64,000 nucleotides of DNA from positions 1 through 64,000 of IMG/VR virus record IMGVR_UViG_3300021478_000016; one strand, given 5' to 3'. The notes under the pieces are model-generated. The model ran no database searches and was not told where the DNA came from. It saw nothing but the letters and a program-made list of their open reading frames with translations. Position numbers and translations under genes: made by a program. This DNA comes from a virus. Below are positions 33,501 through 40,336 of the stretch, in pieces (position 1 is the first letter of the stretch; every line of letters begins with the position of its first letter).

Positions 33501-35127
33501 CTACCCGAGAAGCATCTCCGAGAGCATCTCTGCCCCGACGGATAGCGTCGCGCGTCAGGTGGTCGAGTCTCGCAGCTTGGCGGAATCCATTACGGCCCCC
33601 ACTGATGCAGTGGCTCGCACCGTAACGTTTTCAAGGGCGATCTCCGAAAGCGTCCCAGCTCCAACGGATAGCGTCAGCCGAGCAGGAACCTTCGCTCGAT
33701 CTGTCTCGGAATCCGTTATCGCTCCGAGTGACTCCGTTGCGAGAAGCTTCGTTGGATCTAGGACCATCCCCGAGTCCATCACCGCCCCAACAGACAGCGT
33801 TGCACGCTCCGGAGTCTTCGCCAGAAGCGCCAACGAAAGCATCTCAGCACCCAGCGATAGCATCAGCCGACAGACCGCCGTGTCTCGAGCTGTCAGTGAA
33901 AGCGTCACTGCTCCTACCGATGCTGTCTCGAGACAGGGTGTCTTTGTCCGCGCCATAGCTGATTCGATCACTGCTCCAACCGACAGCGTGTCTCGTGGAG
34001 GCAATACAAACATCCCCGAGTCCATCACCGCTCCCACCGACTCCGTCGCTCGCGCTTTTGTTGGAGCTCGGGCACTCGCCGAAAGCATCTCGGCACCCAG
34101 CGACTCCGTTGCGAGGGAGTACGATGCCTCGAGGAGCATCTCGGAAACTGTTACGGCTCCTACGGATGCCATCTCCAGGGCTGTGACGAATGCTAGATCG
34201 ATGCCAGAGAACATCACCGCTCCGAGTGACTCCATCTCGAGAGCTTTTACAGGAACTCGAGCCATCGCAGAAGTCATCACTGCTCCCACCGATGCGGTCT
34301 CCAGGCTTCTTGTCGAGAGCAGGAGCATCTCGGAGTCGGTGGTTGCTCCCACTGATGCTGTAGCGCGTGCGTTTACCGGAACACGGAGTATCGCGGACTC
34401 GATCACTGCTCCCACCGACTCGGTTCAGCAAGTCTCTGGCGGAGCTCACCTCATCTCGGAATCCATCACCGCTCCTACGGACAGCGTTAGCCGAGCCTTC
34501 ATCGGGTCTCGTGGTCTGACCGAAAGCATCGTCGCACCCACTGACTCCGTCTCGAGAGTTGTGGGCTACGTGAGGTCGATCTCCGAAGTCATCGTGGCGC
34601 CTTCTGATGCCATCTCCAGACTCACCACAGACACTCGATCTATCTCGGAGAGCATCACGTTCCCAACCGACTCGGTCGCACGTCAGAGCACTGAGTCGCG
34701 GAACATCAGTGAGTCCATCACTCCGCCTATCGATGTGGTGCTGGAGATCGCCGGGTTCTTCCGGTTCATCAGCGAAGCGATTGCTGGTCCGACCGACGTC
34801 GTATCTACGTCCAAGGGACCCGGCAGACACATAAGCGAGTCCATCACGTCTCCCTTTGATGCGGTCGTGAGAACCGGGGTGTTCTTCAGGGCCATTCACG
34901 AGTCGATCACTTCGCCATTCGACTTCGTTCGTGCCATCTACATCCCGAAGAATCCCCTGCCGACTTCGATCACTGTCATCCACGGAGTCTCCCCAGGCGG
35001 TGGGAGCGGGCCTTCAATTGCCCAGCGAACTCCCTCCATCACCTCGGCCTCTCACCCTGCTACGAAGCCGAGCACCACTCCGCTCGGACCCCAGAACCAG
35101 GCCAGGCCCAAGAAGCCAGGACTGTGA
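30586..35127 (+). CDS. Giant repeat fibre protein, 1,513 aa
   Basis: Probable receptor-binding or long-tail-fibre protein in four parts. Residues 1-235 are a beta-sandwich N-domain. Residues about 240-520 are a glycine-rich domain opening with the strand GAGTYVVPNDWNNDNNTIEV and then dense GG/GAGG runs, like glycine-rich adhesin domains of phage fibres that form polyglycine-helix bundles. Residues about 540-610 hold a duplicated GPFRSFDQ-x-PL-x-YG element. Residues 620-1460 are forty 21-residue repeats (consensus SESITAPTDSVSR-x5-R-[AS]-I). A Pro/Ser-rich tail ends the protein. The start is GTG at 30586. Around 30.9-31.4 kb codons are more AT-rich than the rest. Host-range function is inferred. 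Confidence 0.7.
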   Translation: MTAAYTYRQGANAASVASTTTQSVAFSTTTQLQGDVNLVFVAYGYTSAQEPSVTVSDTKNGQYTELPGHITLVDPNGGVNAIRCFVKSNIVACAASANTVTATFSGTVQFPDLVTLEVTSSSIPIVFQPIDVLASAGGLDSLTLATAGTITTTGNGEVAFCYAFVDDDATGPGVANGWSSITNLAGGPGTGQTNEGGWIEQQAVATPSTITGTIVVNNGTGIWMSMVVALKPAITTLLTTTGAGTYVVPNDWNNDNNTIEVVGAGATGAAGLTSSSGGAGGAGAYARSANVRLVPGSSVPYTIGTAGATTCFGSTVLATSTVGAQPGALGSGTVGGAGGSSIPSVGQVKFSGGNGGNGSGTNRGGGGGGGAGGPGGAGQAGASDSSGSGGAGGGGAGGGSATVGVTNSTNVGGAGGKAQDNTAGGTGGSAAVGNPGSHGSGGGGGGGNGTGFHGGAGGAGLEWDATHGSGGGGGGGGGSSTGTPGAGAAGGTYGGGGGGGGSGTGGSTAGGGGQGLIIITYVPRTDMGATNAPDALSPSPNTPGPPTTFGPFRSFDQQPLAYGPFQGKNPVAQNPGTQSGQLLIAPMSKVGVPITVGPFRSFDQVPLSYGRTPTPYSASISESITAPSDSVNRSFIGTRGISESITAPSDAVSRSFIGARGISESITAPSDAVTQADAYARSLSESITAPTDAVSREYDALRALSESITAPSDSISRAFVGSRSVAESIGAPSDSVAQAGVYARSVPESISAPSDSVSRALSSTRAIAESIGGPTDSVSRSGTFSRAIFESIGGPTDSVTRTGTFSRAISESVTAPSDSVSREADYPRAVSESVSAPTDAVSRSFVGSRSVSESVTAPSDSVTRVAGDTRALSESITAPTDSVARVGAYTRSISESVTAPSDAVSRQFTGTRAISDSIAGPTDAIGRAFIGFRAVAESITAPSDSVARSQGTSRSISESITVPTDSISRQVSYPRSISESISAPTDSVARQVVESRSLAESITAPTDAVARTVTFSRAISESVPAPTDSVSRAGTFARSVSESVIAPSDSVARSFVGSRTIPESITAPTDSVARSGVFARSANESISAPSDSISRQTAVSRAVSESVTAPTDAVSRQGVFVRAIADSITAPTDSVSRGGNTNIPESITAPTDSVARAFVGARALAESISAPSDSVAREYDASRSISETVTAPTDAISRAVTNARSMPENITAPSDSISRAFTGTRAIAEVITAPTDAVSRLLVESRSISESVVAPTDAVARAFTGTRSIADSITAPTDSVQQVSGGAHLISESITAPTDSVSRAFIGSRGLTESIVAPTDSVSRVVGYVRSISEVIVAPSDAISRLTTDTRSISESITFPTDSVARQSTESRNISESITPPIDVVLEIAGFFRFISEAIAGPTDVVSTSKGPGRHISESITSPFDAVVRTGVFFRAIHESITSPFDFVRAIYIPKNPLPTSITVIHGVSPGGGSGPSIAQRTPSITSASHPATKPSTTPLGPQNQARPKKPGL
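32443..34956 (+). repeat. Forty tandem 63-bp (21-aa) degenerate repeats in the fibre gene
   Basis: Consecutive units begin [IVL]-[SA]-E-S-[IV]-T-A-P-[ST]-D-[SA]-[VI] and recur every 63 nt from ATC at 32443 to the last unit starting at 34894. The distance 2,451 nt equals 39 x 63 minus 6, because unit 25 is two residues short. Protein spacing is kept while DNA is heavily diverged by synonymous changes; the last four units are the most divergent. Confidence 0.95.
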
Positions 35128-35305
35128 ACTGCGGTTCACGGCTCCCAGGAGCCTGTAGGAGCGTCTGGCGTCGGAGGGGTCACCGACCTACGGAGTTGGG
35201 TCGGTCGGCAGCTCCTGGACCCCGTCCTGTGGCGGGACCGCGGGTTCCCATCCCTCTGGCCAAGGCGTAGGGTTAGGGGGTCAATCCCCTCTGCCAGGCA
35301 GAGGG
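35124..35305 (+). other. Structured non-coding leader between fibre and zincin-like genes
   Basis: About 190 nt without a coding frame. Hairpins: GTGAAC-TGCG-GTTCAC (35124-35139, over the fibre stop codon), GGCTC-CCAG-GAGCC (35140-35153), ACCGACC/GGTCGGT (35182-35205) and CCCTCTGC-CAG-GCAGAGGG (35287-35305), the last ending 2 nt before the AGGAGG ribosome site of the next gene. None is followed by a T-run, so this looks like a structured leader or processing region rather than a simple terminator. Confidence 0.5.
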
Positions 35306-35319
35306 CTAGGAGGAACGTC

Positions 35320-36147
35320 ATGCTCGTAGCCGTCGTCGACAAGACCACGAGTGGCCGCTTCGCTGCTGGCCAGGTCGCTTTCATCTGCCAGGGCCTCACG
35401 ATGCACTTCGCGCAGCACGTGGCTCCGGCGCTGAATCTGGCGCCGTGGCAGATTCGCTACTTCCCGAGCGGCATCGTGCCGAGCGCGTCGCGGGTCATGC
35501 TCCTGGTGGACCATGCCGGCGTTCAAGGCGCTGCTGGGTACCACGACGAGAGCGGGAAGGGCATTCCTGAGGCGTACATCTCCGTCGAGGACTGCATCGC
35601 TGCGGGCTACTCGGTCAACGGCGGTCCCAATTCCGTCGCGACGGTCATCGACCACGAGTTCCTCGAGTTGGCCTTCGACCAGTCGACGACCAGCTACTTC
35701 GACCGCGGGGACGGAACGGAGATCGCTGGTGAGGTGAGCGACCCCTGCGAGAACCAGGGAGAGGCCTTGCTGCTCAACGGTCAGAAGGTCTGGTGCTCGG
35801 ACTTCGTGTACCTGTCCTACTTCGACATCCACGGTCTGGGCCAGCAGGTGTTCAACTGGCTGGGCGGCATCACCAAGCCGTTCCAGATCCTCCCAGGCGG
35901 GTACGCGATCATTCGTGATGCTCAGGGCAACGTCAACCCCGTCTACGGCGAGAAGTTCCCCGACTTCAAGAAGACCTGGAAGGAGCGCGAGGGTTCGCAC
36001 CTTTCCCAGCGTCGCAAGAACAACTCTCCCCGGATTCCGTCCCCGGCCTCTTCGAAGCCGACGGACCCCCCTCCCCCGTCGCCTCCGCCGGCCGATGACG
36101 AGACTGCCCCGGAGGCTCATGAGGAGGGCGAGGGAGAACAGACATGA
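35320..36147 (+). CDS. Putative zincin-like metallopeptidase-family phage protein, 275 aa
   Basis: The central part carries SVATVIDHEFLELAFDQ, an H-E-x-x-E core, followed by EVSDPCENQGEA and VWCSDFVYLSYFD. The same order (HExLE, then DPxE, then SDFV-x-x-x-F) is seen in a widespread family of uncharacterised phage proteins that look like degenerate zinc metallopeptidases. The C-terminal 60 residues are a Pro/Ser/Glu-rich disordered tail. It is a virion-region gene and could process or bind proteins at the vertex or host surface. Catalysis is unproven: the usual third His ligand is absent. Confidence 0.55.
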   Translation: MLVAVVDKTTSGRFAAGQVAFICQGLTMHFAQHVAPALNLAPWQIRYFPSGIVPSASRVMLLVDHAGVQGAAGYHDESGKGIPEAYISVEDCIAAGYSVNGGPNSVATVIDHEFLELAFDQSTTSYFDRGDGTEIAGEVSDPCENQGEALLLNGQKVWCSDFVYLSYFDIHGLGQQVFNWLGGITKPFQILPGGYAIIRDAQGNVNPVYGEKFPDFKKTWKEREGSHLSQRRKNNSPRIPSPASSKPTDPPPPSPPPADDETAPEAHEEGEGEQT

Positions 36148-36359
36148 TCTCCTTCTCCGCCTTCGTGGACGAGTACTGCAAGATCGCCGGGCTCCCTCCG
36201 CCGCTACCGGCTGCCGCCAAGATGATGCAGGCCGCACCAGCAGCAGCGAAGATGCTGCCGAAGCCGAAGCTGTACGGCCAAGAGGGGTTCAACGCGCTCA
36301 TGCAGGGCACGCGCTCCGCCAAGGCCAACCCGTTCCAGGCGCTCGCAGGGCAGCCGTAG
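36144..36359 (+). CDS. Small virion-region protein, 71 aa
   Basis: Starts in an ATGA overlap with the previous gene. The N-terminus FSAFVDEYCKIAGLPPPLP carries the F-x-[DE]-E-[LY]-x-K-[LI]-A peptide shared with other virion-region proteins here; the rest is Ala/Met/Pro-rich (AAKMMQAAPAAAKML), probably helical or disordered. Last gene before the convergent terminator. Might be a packaged or scaffold-like peptide. Confidence 0.5.
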   Translation: MISFSAFVDEYCKIAGLPPPLPAAAKMMQAAPAAAKMLPKPKLYGQEGFNALMQGTRSAKANPFQALAGQP

Positions 36360-36370
36360 ATCACGGGGCT

Positions 36371-36404
36371 AAAAAGAAGGGGAGCCAAGTAGGCTCCCCT
36401 TCTT
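36371..36404. terminator. Bidirectional terminator between convergent blocks
   Basis: AAGAAGGGGAGCC (36374-36386), AAGTA loop, GGCTCCCCTTCTT (36392-36404): a perfect 13-bp stem. The A-run on its left gives a U-tail for minus-strand transcripts and the TTCTT on its right one for plus-strand transcripts. It lies between plus stop 36359 and the minus stop at 36404. Confidence 0.92.
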
Positions 36405-37006
36405 CACGCCTTCTTGTTGTAGACGATCGCGTCCGGCGGAAACTCGACCACCGATTCCGGCTCATCATCGTCAAACCACGCCGCTGCCACGATGACGAGT
36501 GCGTGTCGTCCGTGGAGCATGAGCGGGTGAATCTCCGACCGGCGCGCATCGGAGATGGAGAGCTTGCTGCCATCTGTAGCCGTCATGCTCATCTTCTTCG
36601 GTACAGTTCGCGCTAGGACGGCATCCGGGTCTTCCCAGCCGGCGAGAGCTCGAGCGAGCACGGACTTGCTGAAGTAGGCGCCGTCCAGCCGGACGTGCCC
36701 GTTGTCGACCTTCCCGGACCAGAAGGCAGCCCCTGCGAGCTCTTTGAGCAGCAGGGCGTCGAGCTTGCCCTTGAAGACCGTGCCTCCATACAGGTCCTTC
36801 ATCGTGTCGAAGAACCCGGTGAGATACGGCTCCGTACACCGAAGACGTTCACAGTCCTCTCGACTGCATGGGACTCGTACGATCGCGCTCTTGTCCGTCG
36901 CGTAGAGGACGTACGTCCCAGGCATCTCCGTTGCCGAGAAGGGAACGTTCGGTGTCGGAGCTTGGTTGTTCTTGGCCAGTAGTGTGAGCCATTCGATCTT
37001 GTCCAT
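36404..37006 (-). CDS. Hypothetical protein, 200 aa
   Basis: Last gene of the replication block, bounded by terminators on both sides and so probably transcribed alone. Mixed alpha/beta protein with a helical start (DKIEWLTLLAKNNQAPTPNV), a region with two Cys near DCERLRCTEP, a Gly-rich centre and a strongly acidic C-terminus (WFDDDEPESVVEFPPDAI). The middle part (HGRHALVIVAAAWF) resembles a strand-helix unit. No family recognised. Confidence 0.6.
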   Translation of the reverse strand: MDKIEWLTLLAKNNQAPTPNVPFSATEMPGTYVLYATDKSAIVRVPCSREDCERLRCTEPYLTGFFDTMKDLYGGTVFKGKLDALLLKELAGAAFWSGKVDNGHVRLDGAYFSKSVLARALAGWEDPDAVLARTVPKKMSMTATDGSKLSISDARRSEIHPLMLHGRHALVIVAAAWFDDDEPESVVEFPPDAIVYNKKA

Positions 37007-37013
37007 AGAAGAA

Positions 37014-37038
37014 AGGCCGGGGTTCGCAGCCCCGGCCT
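37014..37038 (-). terminator. Rho-independent terminator, minus strand
   Basis: AGGCCGGGG (37014-37022), 7-nt loop, CCCCGGCCT (37030-37038). On the minus strand the stem is followed by TTTCTTC. It ends the transcript of the gene at 37085. Confidence 0.88.
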
Positions 37039-37084
37039 CCTCACTCGTCCTCAGCCCAGACGGTCCCGGGCCAGGGATCGACTT

Positions 37085-37708
37085 CTACTTCGCCTTCGCT
37101 TTTCCCAGGGCGGTGGAGATGACGTTGATGACGTTCTGCGTCTCCTCGATGGCGAAGTTCAGGACCTCCTCGCGGTCGGGGGCGACGGTCTTCTCGGCGA
37201 CGAGCAGCAGCGTGGAGATGTTGATGCCCGCGAGGGACCTGAGCTCGGCGACCTGGCTGTGGAGCTCCACGAGGTTCGCCATGATGGTCTTGTCGTTCTC
37301 GAGGCTCTGCTGGAGAGCCTTCATGAACGGCGAGAGGTCGAGGTTGCCGGCCGGAGCCACTGTCTGAGCTGCGGGCGACTCGGTCTTGGTGACCGGGGTC
37401 CGCTGGAGCTTGCCCGCGGCCCCGTTGGTTGCCGGCGCCGCTGCGGGCGCGGTCTGCTGCGGGGCCGCTGCCGCAGGTGCTCCGCCCTGCGCGTCGAGCG
37501 CCTTGAGGGCGGTGAGGATGGCGTTCGCCTGCTCGTCGGTGCTCATGCCCAGGAACGCCGACTTGCGCTGGATGCTGGCCTCGTCCTCGCCCTTCGAGAT
37601 GATGTCGAGCTCCTGGGCGAGGGTGCGGAGGCCGAAGCGCCCCATCTTCTTCAGCACCTCGAAGTCGCGGGGGGCGGTCTGCGCGGTGGGCTGTGCGATC
37701 GATGTCAT
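37085..37708 (-). CDS. Hypothetical protein with Ala/Pro linker, 207 aa
   Basis: Two helical parts joined by a long Ala/Pro/Gln linker (residues about 75-115). The first (FEVLKKMGRFGLRTLAQELD) and second (LSPFMKALQQSLENDKTIMA, then VAELRSLAGINISTLLLVAE) both look like oligomerising helices. AGGAG precedes the start, and the start overlaps the upstream stop (ATGA). Its place with RusA, dNMP kinase and RecA suggests a replication or recombination accessory factor. Unrecognised. Confidence 0.55.
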   Translation of the reverse strand: MTSIAQPTAQTAPRDFEVLKKMGRFGLRTLAQELDIISKGEDEASIQRKSAFLGMSTDEQANAILTALKALDAQGGAPAAAAPQQTAPAAAPATNGAAGKLQRTPVTKTESPAAQTVAPAGNLDLSPFMKALQQSLENDKTIMANLVELHSQVAELRSLAGINISTLLLVAEKTVAPDREEVLNFAIEETQNVINVISTALGKAKAK

Positions 37709-38061
37709 GTCCTTGTTCTCCTAGCGAGGATGTACGGTTCACACGGTTCGTTGCCTACCAAGCACGCGAACACCTGTGTGTCGACGCACTTGTAGCAGGG
37801 TCTTGGGTCGTTCGGGTCTTTGGCTGGGCAGGTGAGCTGGCTCTGGAGCTTCGGGCGGAAGTCATCGACGAAGCGCTTGATCGCATCGCGATAGTCATCC
37901 ACTGGATGTCCAACCTGCTGGTCTTCCTCCAGCCCCTCGAGGATGGCAACGAGCTTCTCACGGGGGTACGAAGGAAGAACGTGCAGCCCAGCCCTGCGAC
38001 AGAGCTGGTAGAGCTCCGTATAGTTGCACAGATCCCAGTCAAAACCGGACGAGGTTGTCAA
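37705..38061 (-). CDS. Cys-rich hypothetical protein, 118 aa (TTG start)
   Basis: The start is placed at TTG 38061 because GAAGGAGGAG lies 7 nt upstream; the longer ATG at 38157 lies wholly inside the RusA gene. The N-terminal part is helical (YTELYQLCRRAGLHVLPSYP), like small phage SAP/HeH-type modules. The C-terminal third has LTCPAKDPNDPRPCYKCVDT and further Cys (FACLVGNEPC), which could bind zinc. It overlaps RusA by 23 nt and the next gene by 4 nt. Confidence 0.55.
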   Translation of the reverse strand: MTTSSGFDWDLCNYTELYQLCRRAGLHVLPSYPREKLVAILEGLEEDQQVGHPVDDYRDAIKRFVDDFRPKLQSQLTCPAKDPNDPRPCYKCVDTQVFACLVGNEPCEPYILARRTRT

Positions 38062-38464
38062 TCGGTAGCTCCTCCTTCTCCATGTCCCAGATGAAGCACT
38101 CGGTCCTCTCGTCGCCCTGCCGCTTCTCGATGGTCCAGATGAAGAACTGGGAGTCATCGATGCCGCAGGCGTCCTTCAAGCAGTCCTCGAAGAGCTTGAG
38201 GCGATTGCTCGTGTCGAGTCTCTTGTACCGCGTCTGGGCCCCTTCTTTGTTCATGACCGCTTCGAAGTAGAACCTGACGTAGCAGAAGTACTTCGTGTCG
38301 GGAAGGATCTGTTTCAGCTCAGACGGGTAGTTCTGAGCCAGGAAGGCCGTGGTCTCGGTCTTGTACTTCCTACCCTCGGTCGAGAGCGCCCGCCCTCCCC
38401 CACGGACGTTGATGTAGGCCCTGTTGGAGGACGGGGGGAGGGACAGAACGCAGACCTCGATCAT
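38039..38464 (-). CDS. rusA: RusA-like Holliday junction resolvase
   Basis: 141 residues, the usual RusA length. The start PPSSNRAYINVRGGGRALST matches the RusA N-terminus (PPSxNR, then a basic loop), and RLDTSNRLKLFEDCLKDACG followed by IDDSQFF matches the catalytic acidic motif D-x-x-N-x-x-K-x-x-x-D-x-L with the later IDD. RusA homodimers cut four-way DNA junctions. This would resolve recombination intermediates or branched replicating DNA before packaging. It overlaps both neighbours, fitting the recombination cassette. Confidence 0.8.
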   Translation of the reverse strand: MIEVCVLSLPPSSNRAYINVRGGGRALSTEGRKYKTETTAFLAQNYPSELKQILPDTKYFCYVRFYFEAVMNKEGAQTRYKRLDTSNRLKLFEDCLKDACGIDDSQFFIWTIEKRQGDERTECFIWDMEKEELPIDNLVRF

Positions 38465-39084
38465 CGCCGTTGCCCACCCATCGGTCGAGGCTGTATGCGA
38501 TTCCGCATCCCGTTCTCGCCGAACTGACCCTCGAGGGCGAGACGGCGGATCTCGATCTGCCTAGAGATGACCTTCATGTTCCGACTCGCGATGTCGCTGA
38601 TTGCCTCGAGACTGAGCTTGTACTGCTTCAGCTTCTGCGCCTCGAGCAGAGCCTCCTGGTAGATGGGATCGTCCAGCACCTCGACGTCCATCTCCGCCTC
38701 CTTCAGCCGCTCCTCCTTCGGCCGGAGCTTGTTCGTCTCCTTGAGGCGCTTGCGGATACGGGCGTCGATCAGCTTCATCTGGTTCTCGGCCTGGAGAAGA
38801 CCTGAGATGATTTCCGCCAGGGTTGGCGTCAGGTAGTTGAACCAGGCGAGTTGGTTGGCGTACATGTCCGTGTACGCTCGCTCGTCGGTGGTGGACAACA
38901 TCTCGCCGGTGACTTCGGCGAGAGTGGTGTTTGGTTGTGAGGGCTTGTGCAGACCCATCTTCTTCAGGTCCTCGTCCACGGAGGGCTGCGTGTTGAACTT
39001 CTCGAGGATGGCCTCGAGCTCGGTCATCGAGACACCGAGGGACACCGGTGTCGCCAGGCCGCCCGTGCTGGGTGTTCGTTCCAT
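38461..39084 (-). CDS. Hypothetical coiled-coil protein, 207 aa
   Basis: ATG 39084 has AGGGG upstream and starts 3 nt after the dNMP kinase stop; the in-frame upstream extension is noise inside that gene. The centre is long and helical with charge repeats (IRKRLKETNKLRPKEERLKE, then YQEALLEAQKLKQYKLSLE), and the C-terminus is basic (RNRIQPRPMGGQRR). It is likely an oligomeric DNA-associated protein. No family recognised. Confidence 0.55.
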   Translation of the reverse strand: MERTPSTGGLATPVSLGVSMTELEAILEKFNTQPSVDEDLKKMGLHKPSQPNTTLAEVTGEMLSTTDERAYTDMYANQLAWFNYLTPTLAEIISGLLQAENQMKLIDARIRKRLKETNKLRPKEERLKEAEMDVEVLDDPIYQEALLEAQKLKQYKLSLEAISDIASRNMKVISRQIEIRRLALEGQFGENGMRNRIQPRPMGGQRR

Positions 39085-39086
39085 CG

Positions 39087-39788
39087 CTACCCCTTCATGG
39101 CGTACTCGAGATGCATCTGGAGTGCCTCGAGGGTGGAGTTGTTGTCGAAGATGAGGTCGAAGTACTCGTCCGGCACTTCGAGCTGCTCGGTCTCGCTGTT
39201 GTGCTTCGCCATGGCCCCCTTCAGTCCAGAGCCCGCACGCTTGATGCGCCAGAGCTTCCCACCGTTCGCGCGGATCGCCTCCATCTCGTTCTTGTAGCGG
39301 ATGTCGGGAACCGCCACGATCTCGTACCAGGCATGCTTCGGGAGAGCCATCTCCCAGAGAACACCTGATGGGGCCTTGTACGAGAACCCTCGACTCAAGA
39401 TGGCGACGGCATTGCCCAGCAAGATCTCGACCCACGTGTCGAGGTAGTTGTTCCGCCCCCACTCGGTGCCGAGCATCTGGAGGGCGTATCGCGGCGTGAG
39501 GTAGCACTGCGGTGCCTCAACGTCGTTCTTTTCGCCACAGCATGCGCACTCGCGCAAGATCTCCTCACCTTTGGTGAAGACGTGATTCTTGCGTGGGTAC
39601 TCCAGGATCTTCTCGTTGCGCTTCTCGCTCGGCCCCCAGAGATGCTCGATGGTCATCGCCGGGTAGACCTTGCGAGTGAGGCGCTTCATCTCGTCGGCCA
39701 AGGCTACCTTCACGGACTTGAACGGAGAGAGCATGTCGGCGAGCGTGTCTTTTCCTGACTTGGAGACGCCGTTGATTCCGATGAGCAT
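39087..39788 (-). CDS. Deoxynucleoside monophosphate kinase
   Basis: 233 residues. Walker A loop GVSKSGKDTLA at the N-terminus, then HLWGPSEKRNEKI, RYALQMLGTEWGR and VPDIRYKNEMEAI, the motif order of phage dNMP kinases (T4 gp1 type) that phosphorylate dTMP, dGMP and modified dCMP. An insertion with ECACCGEKNDVEAPQC adds four Cys, likely a zinc site; T4 gp1 is not known to have it. The enzyme would feed dNTP synthesis for the phage polymerase. It sits just downstream of a strong hairpin. Confidence 0.82.
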   Translation of the reverse strand: MLIGINGVSKSGKDTLADMLSPFKSVKVALADEMKRLTRKVYPAMTIEHLWGPSEKRNEKILEYPRKNHVFTKGEEILRECACCGEKNDVEAPQCYLTPRYALQMLGTEWGRNNYLDTWVEILLGNAVAILSRGFSYKAPSGVLWEMALPKHAWYEIVAVPDIRYKNEMEAIRANGGKLWRIKRAGSGLKGAMAKHNSETEQLEVPDEYFDLIFDNNSTLEALQMHLEYAMKG

Positions 39789-39806
39789 GATGCCTCCTTG
39801 AGGGAT

Positions 39807-39833
39807 GGCTGCCCGGCACGATGCCGGGCAGCC
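39807..39833 (-). terminator. Strong hairpin before the dNMP kinase gene
   Basis: GGCTGCCCGGC (39807-39817), ACGAT loop, GCCGGGCAGCC (39823-39833): a perfect 11-bp GC-rich stem. The minus-strand 3' side (ATCCCTC) has no U-run, so it may be a weak terminator, a pause site or an mRNA-stabilising hairpin between the gene at 39842 and dNMP kinase. Confidence 0.6.
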
Positions 39834-39841
39834 GATCTCTT

Positions 39842-40336
39842 TTACCGCCGCGTGGCGGCCATCTTGTACGCGGCGTTGCTGGTCGCGAAGTTCTGCTTCC
39901 AGGTCCAGTCGTCCATCACGTAGTGCCGAAACTCCTGCTCGGAGACGTACACCTCGTCCTTGGTGCAGTACTCGAGCATCAGGATGACACGGTTGTAGTC
40001 GCCCTCGTGACTCTCCGGCTCTTCGAAGGGCACCATCCGCTCGGTGTCCTTGCCGTCCTTGGCCAGGGAGAGTTGAAACTCGAAGTGCCGGATGAGGGCC
40101 TTCTTGTGATCCTCGACGGCCTCGGCGTACTCCTCGAGGTGCTTCTGAAGGCTCTTCCTGAGGGTCTCCTCGAGCTTCTTCTTGTTGACGCTGATGATAC
40201 TGCCCTTGATCTGCGTGGGGTCGATTGCCTCTCCGACGAGCATGTTTCCACTCCTTCTTCGAACCGCTGCGTTGAGTGCGTACTTCTCTTCGAGGTGAGC
40301 CAGTTCCTGCCTGATGGCTTCCTGGCCAGGTCTCAT
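39842..40336 (-). CDS. Conserved-type phage hypothetical protein, 164 aa
   Basis: Start set at 40336 by the ATGA overlap; a second in-frame ATG about 100 nt downstream (MLVGEAIDP) is plausible. The product is helical and charged (KKLEETLRKSLQKHLEEYAE, DHKKALIRHFEFQLSLA) with a Tyr/Asp-rich C-terminus (SEQEFRHYVMDDWTW). It follows the DUF932-like gene and probably works with it. Function unknown. Confidence 0.6.
   Translation of the reverse strand: MRPGQEAIRQELAHLEEKYALNAAVRRRSGNMLVGEAIDPTQIKGSIISVNKKKLEETLRKSLQKHLEEYAEAVEDHKKALIRHFEFQLSLAKDGKDTERMVPFEEPESHEGDYNRVILMLEYCTKDEVYVSEQEFRHYVMDDWTWKQNFATSNAAYKMAATRR

Noticed and set aside
32443-34956. CRISPR-like array from regular 63-bp spacing
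   Set aside because: The repeats are in-frame protein repeats with diverged DNA and no conserved repeat/spacer division; no cas genes are nearby. The Cas4-like nuclease at 41478 belongs to the RecA cassette.
33555-34983. Long minus-strand frames across the fibre repeats
   Set aside because: They arise from the repeated codon pattern of the plus-strand gene and show mirror-image repeats only.
35200-35300. tRNA-like signature (GGGGGTCAATCCCC) in the leader before the zincin-like gene
   Set aside because: The T-arm-like hairpin has no matching acceptor or D arm at tRNA spacing.
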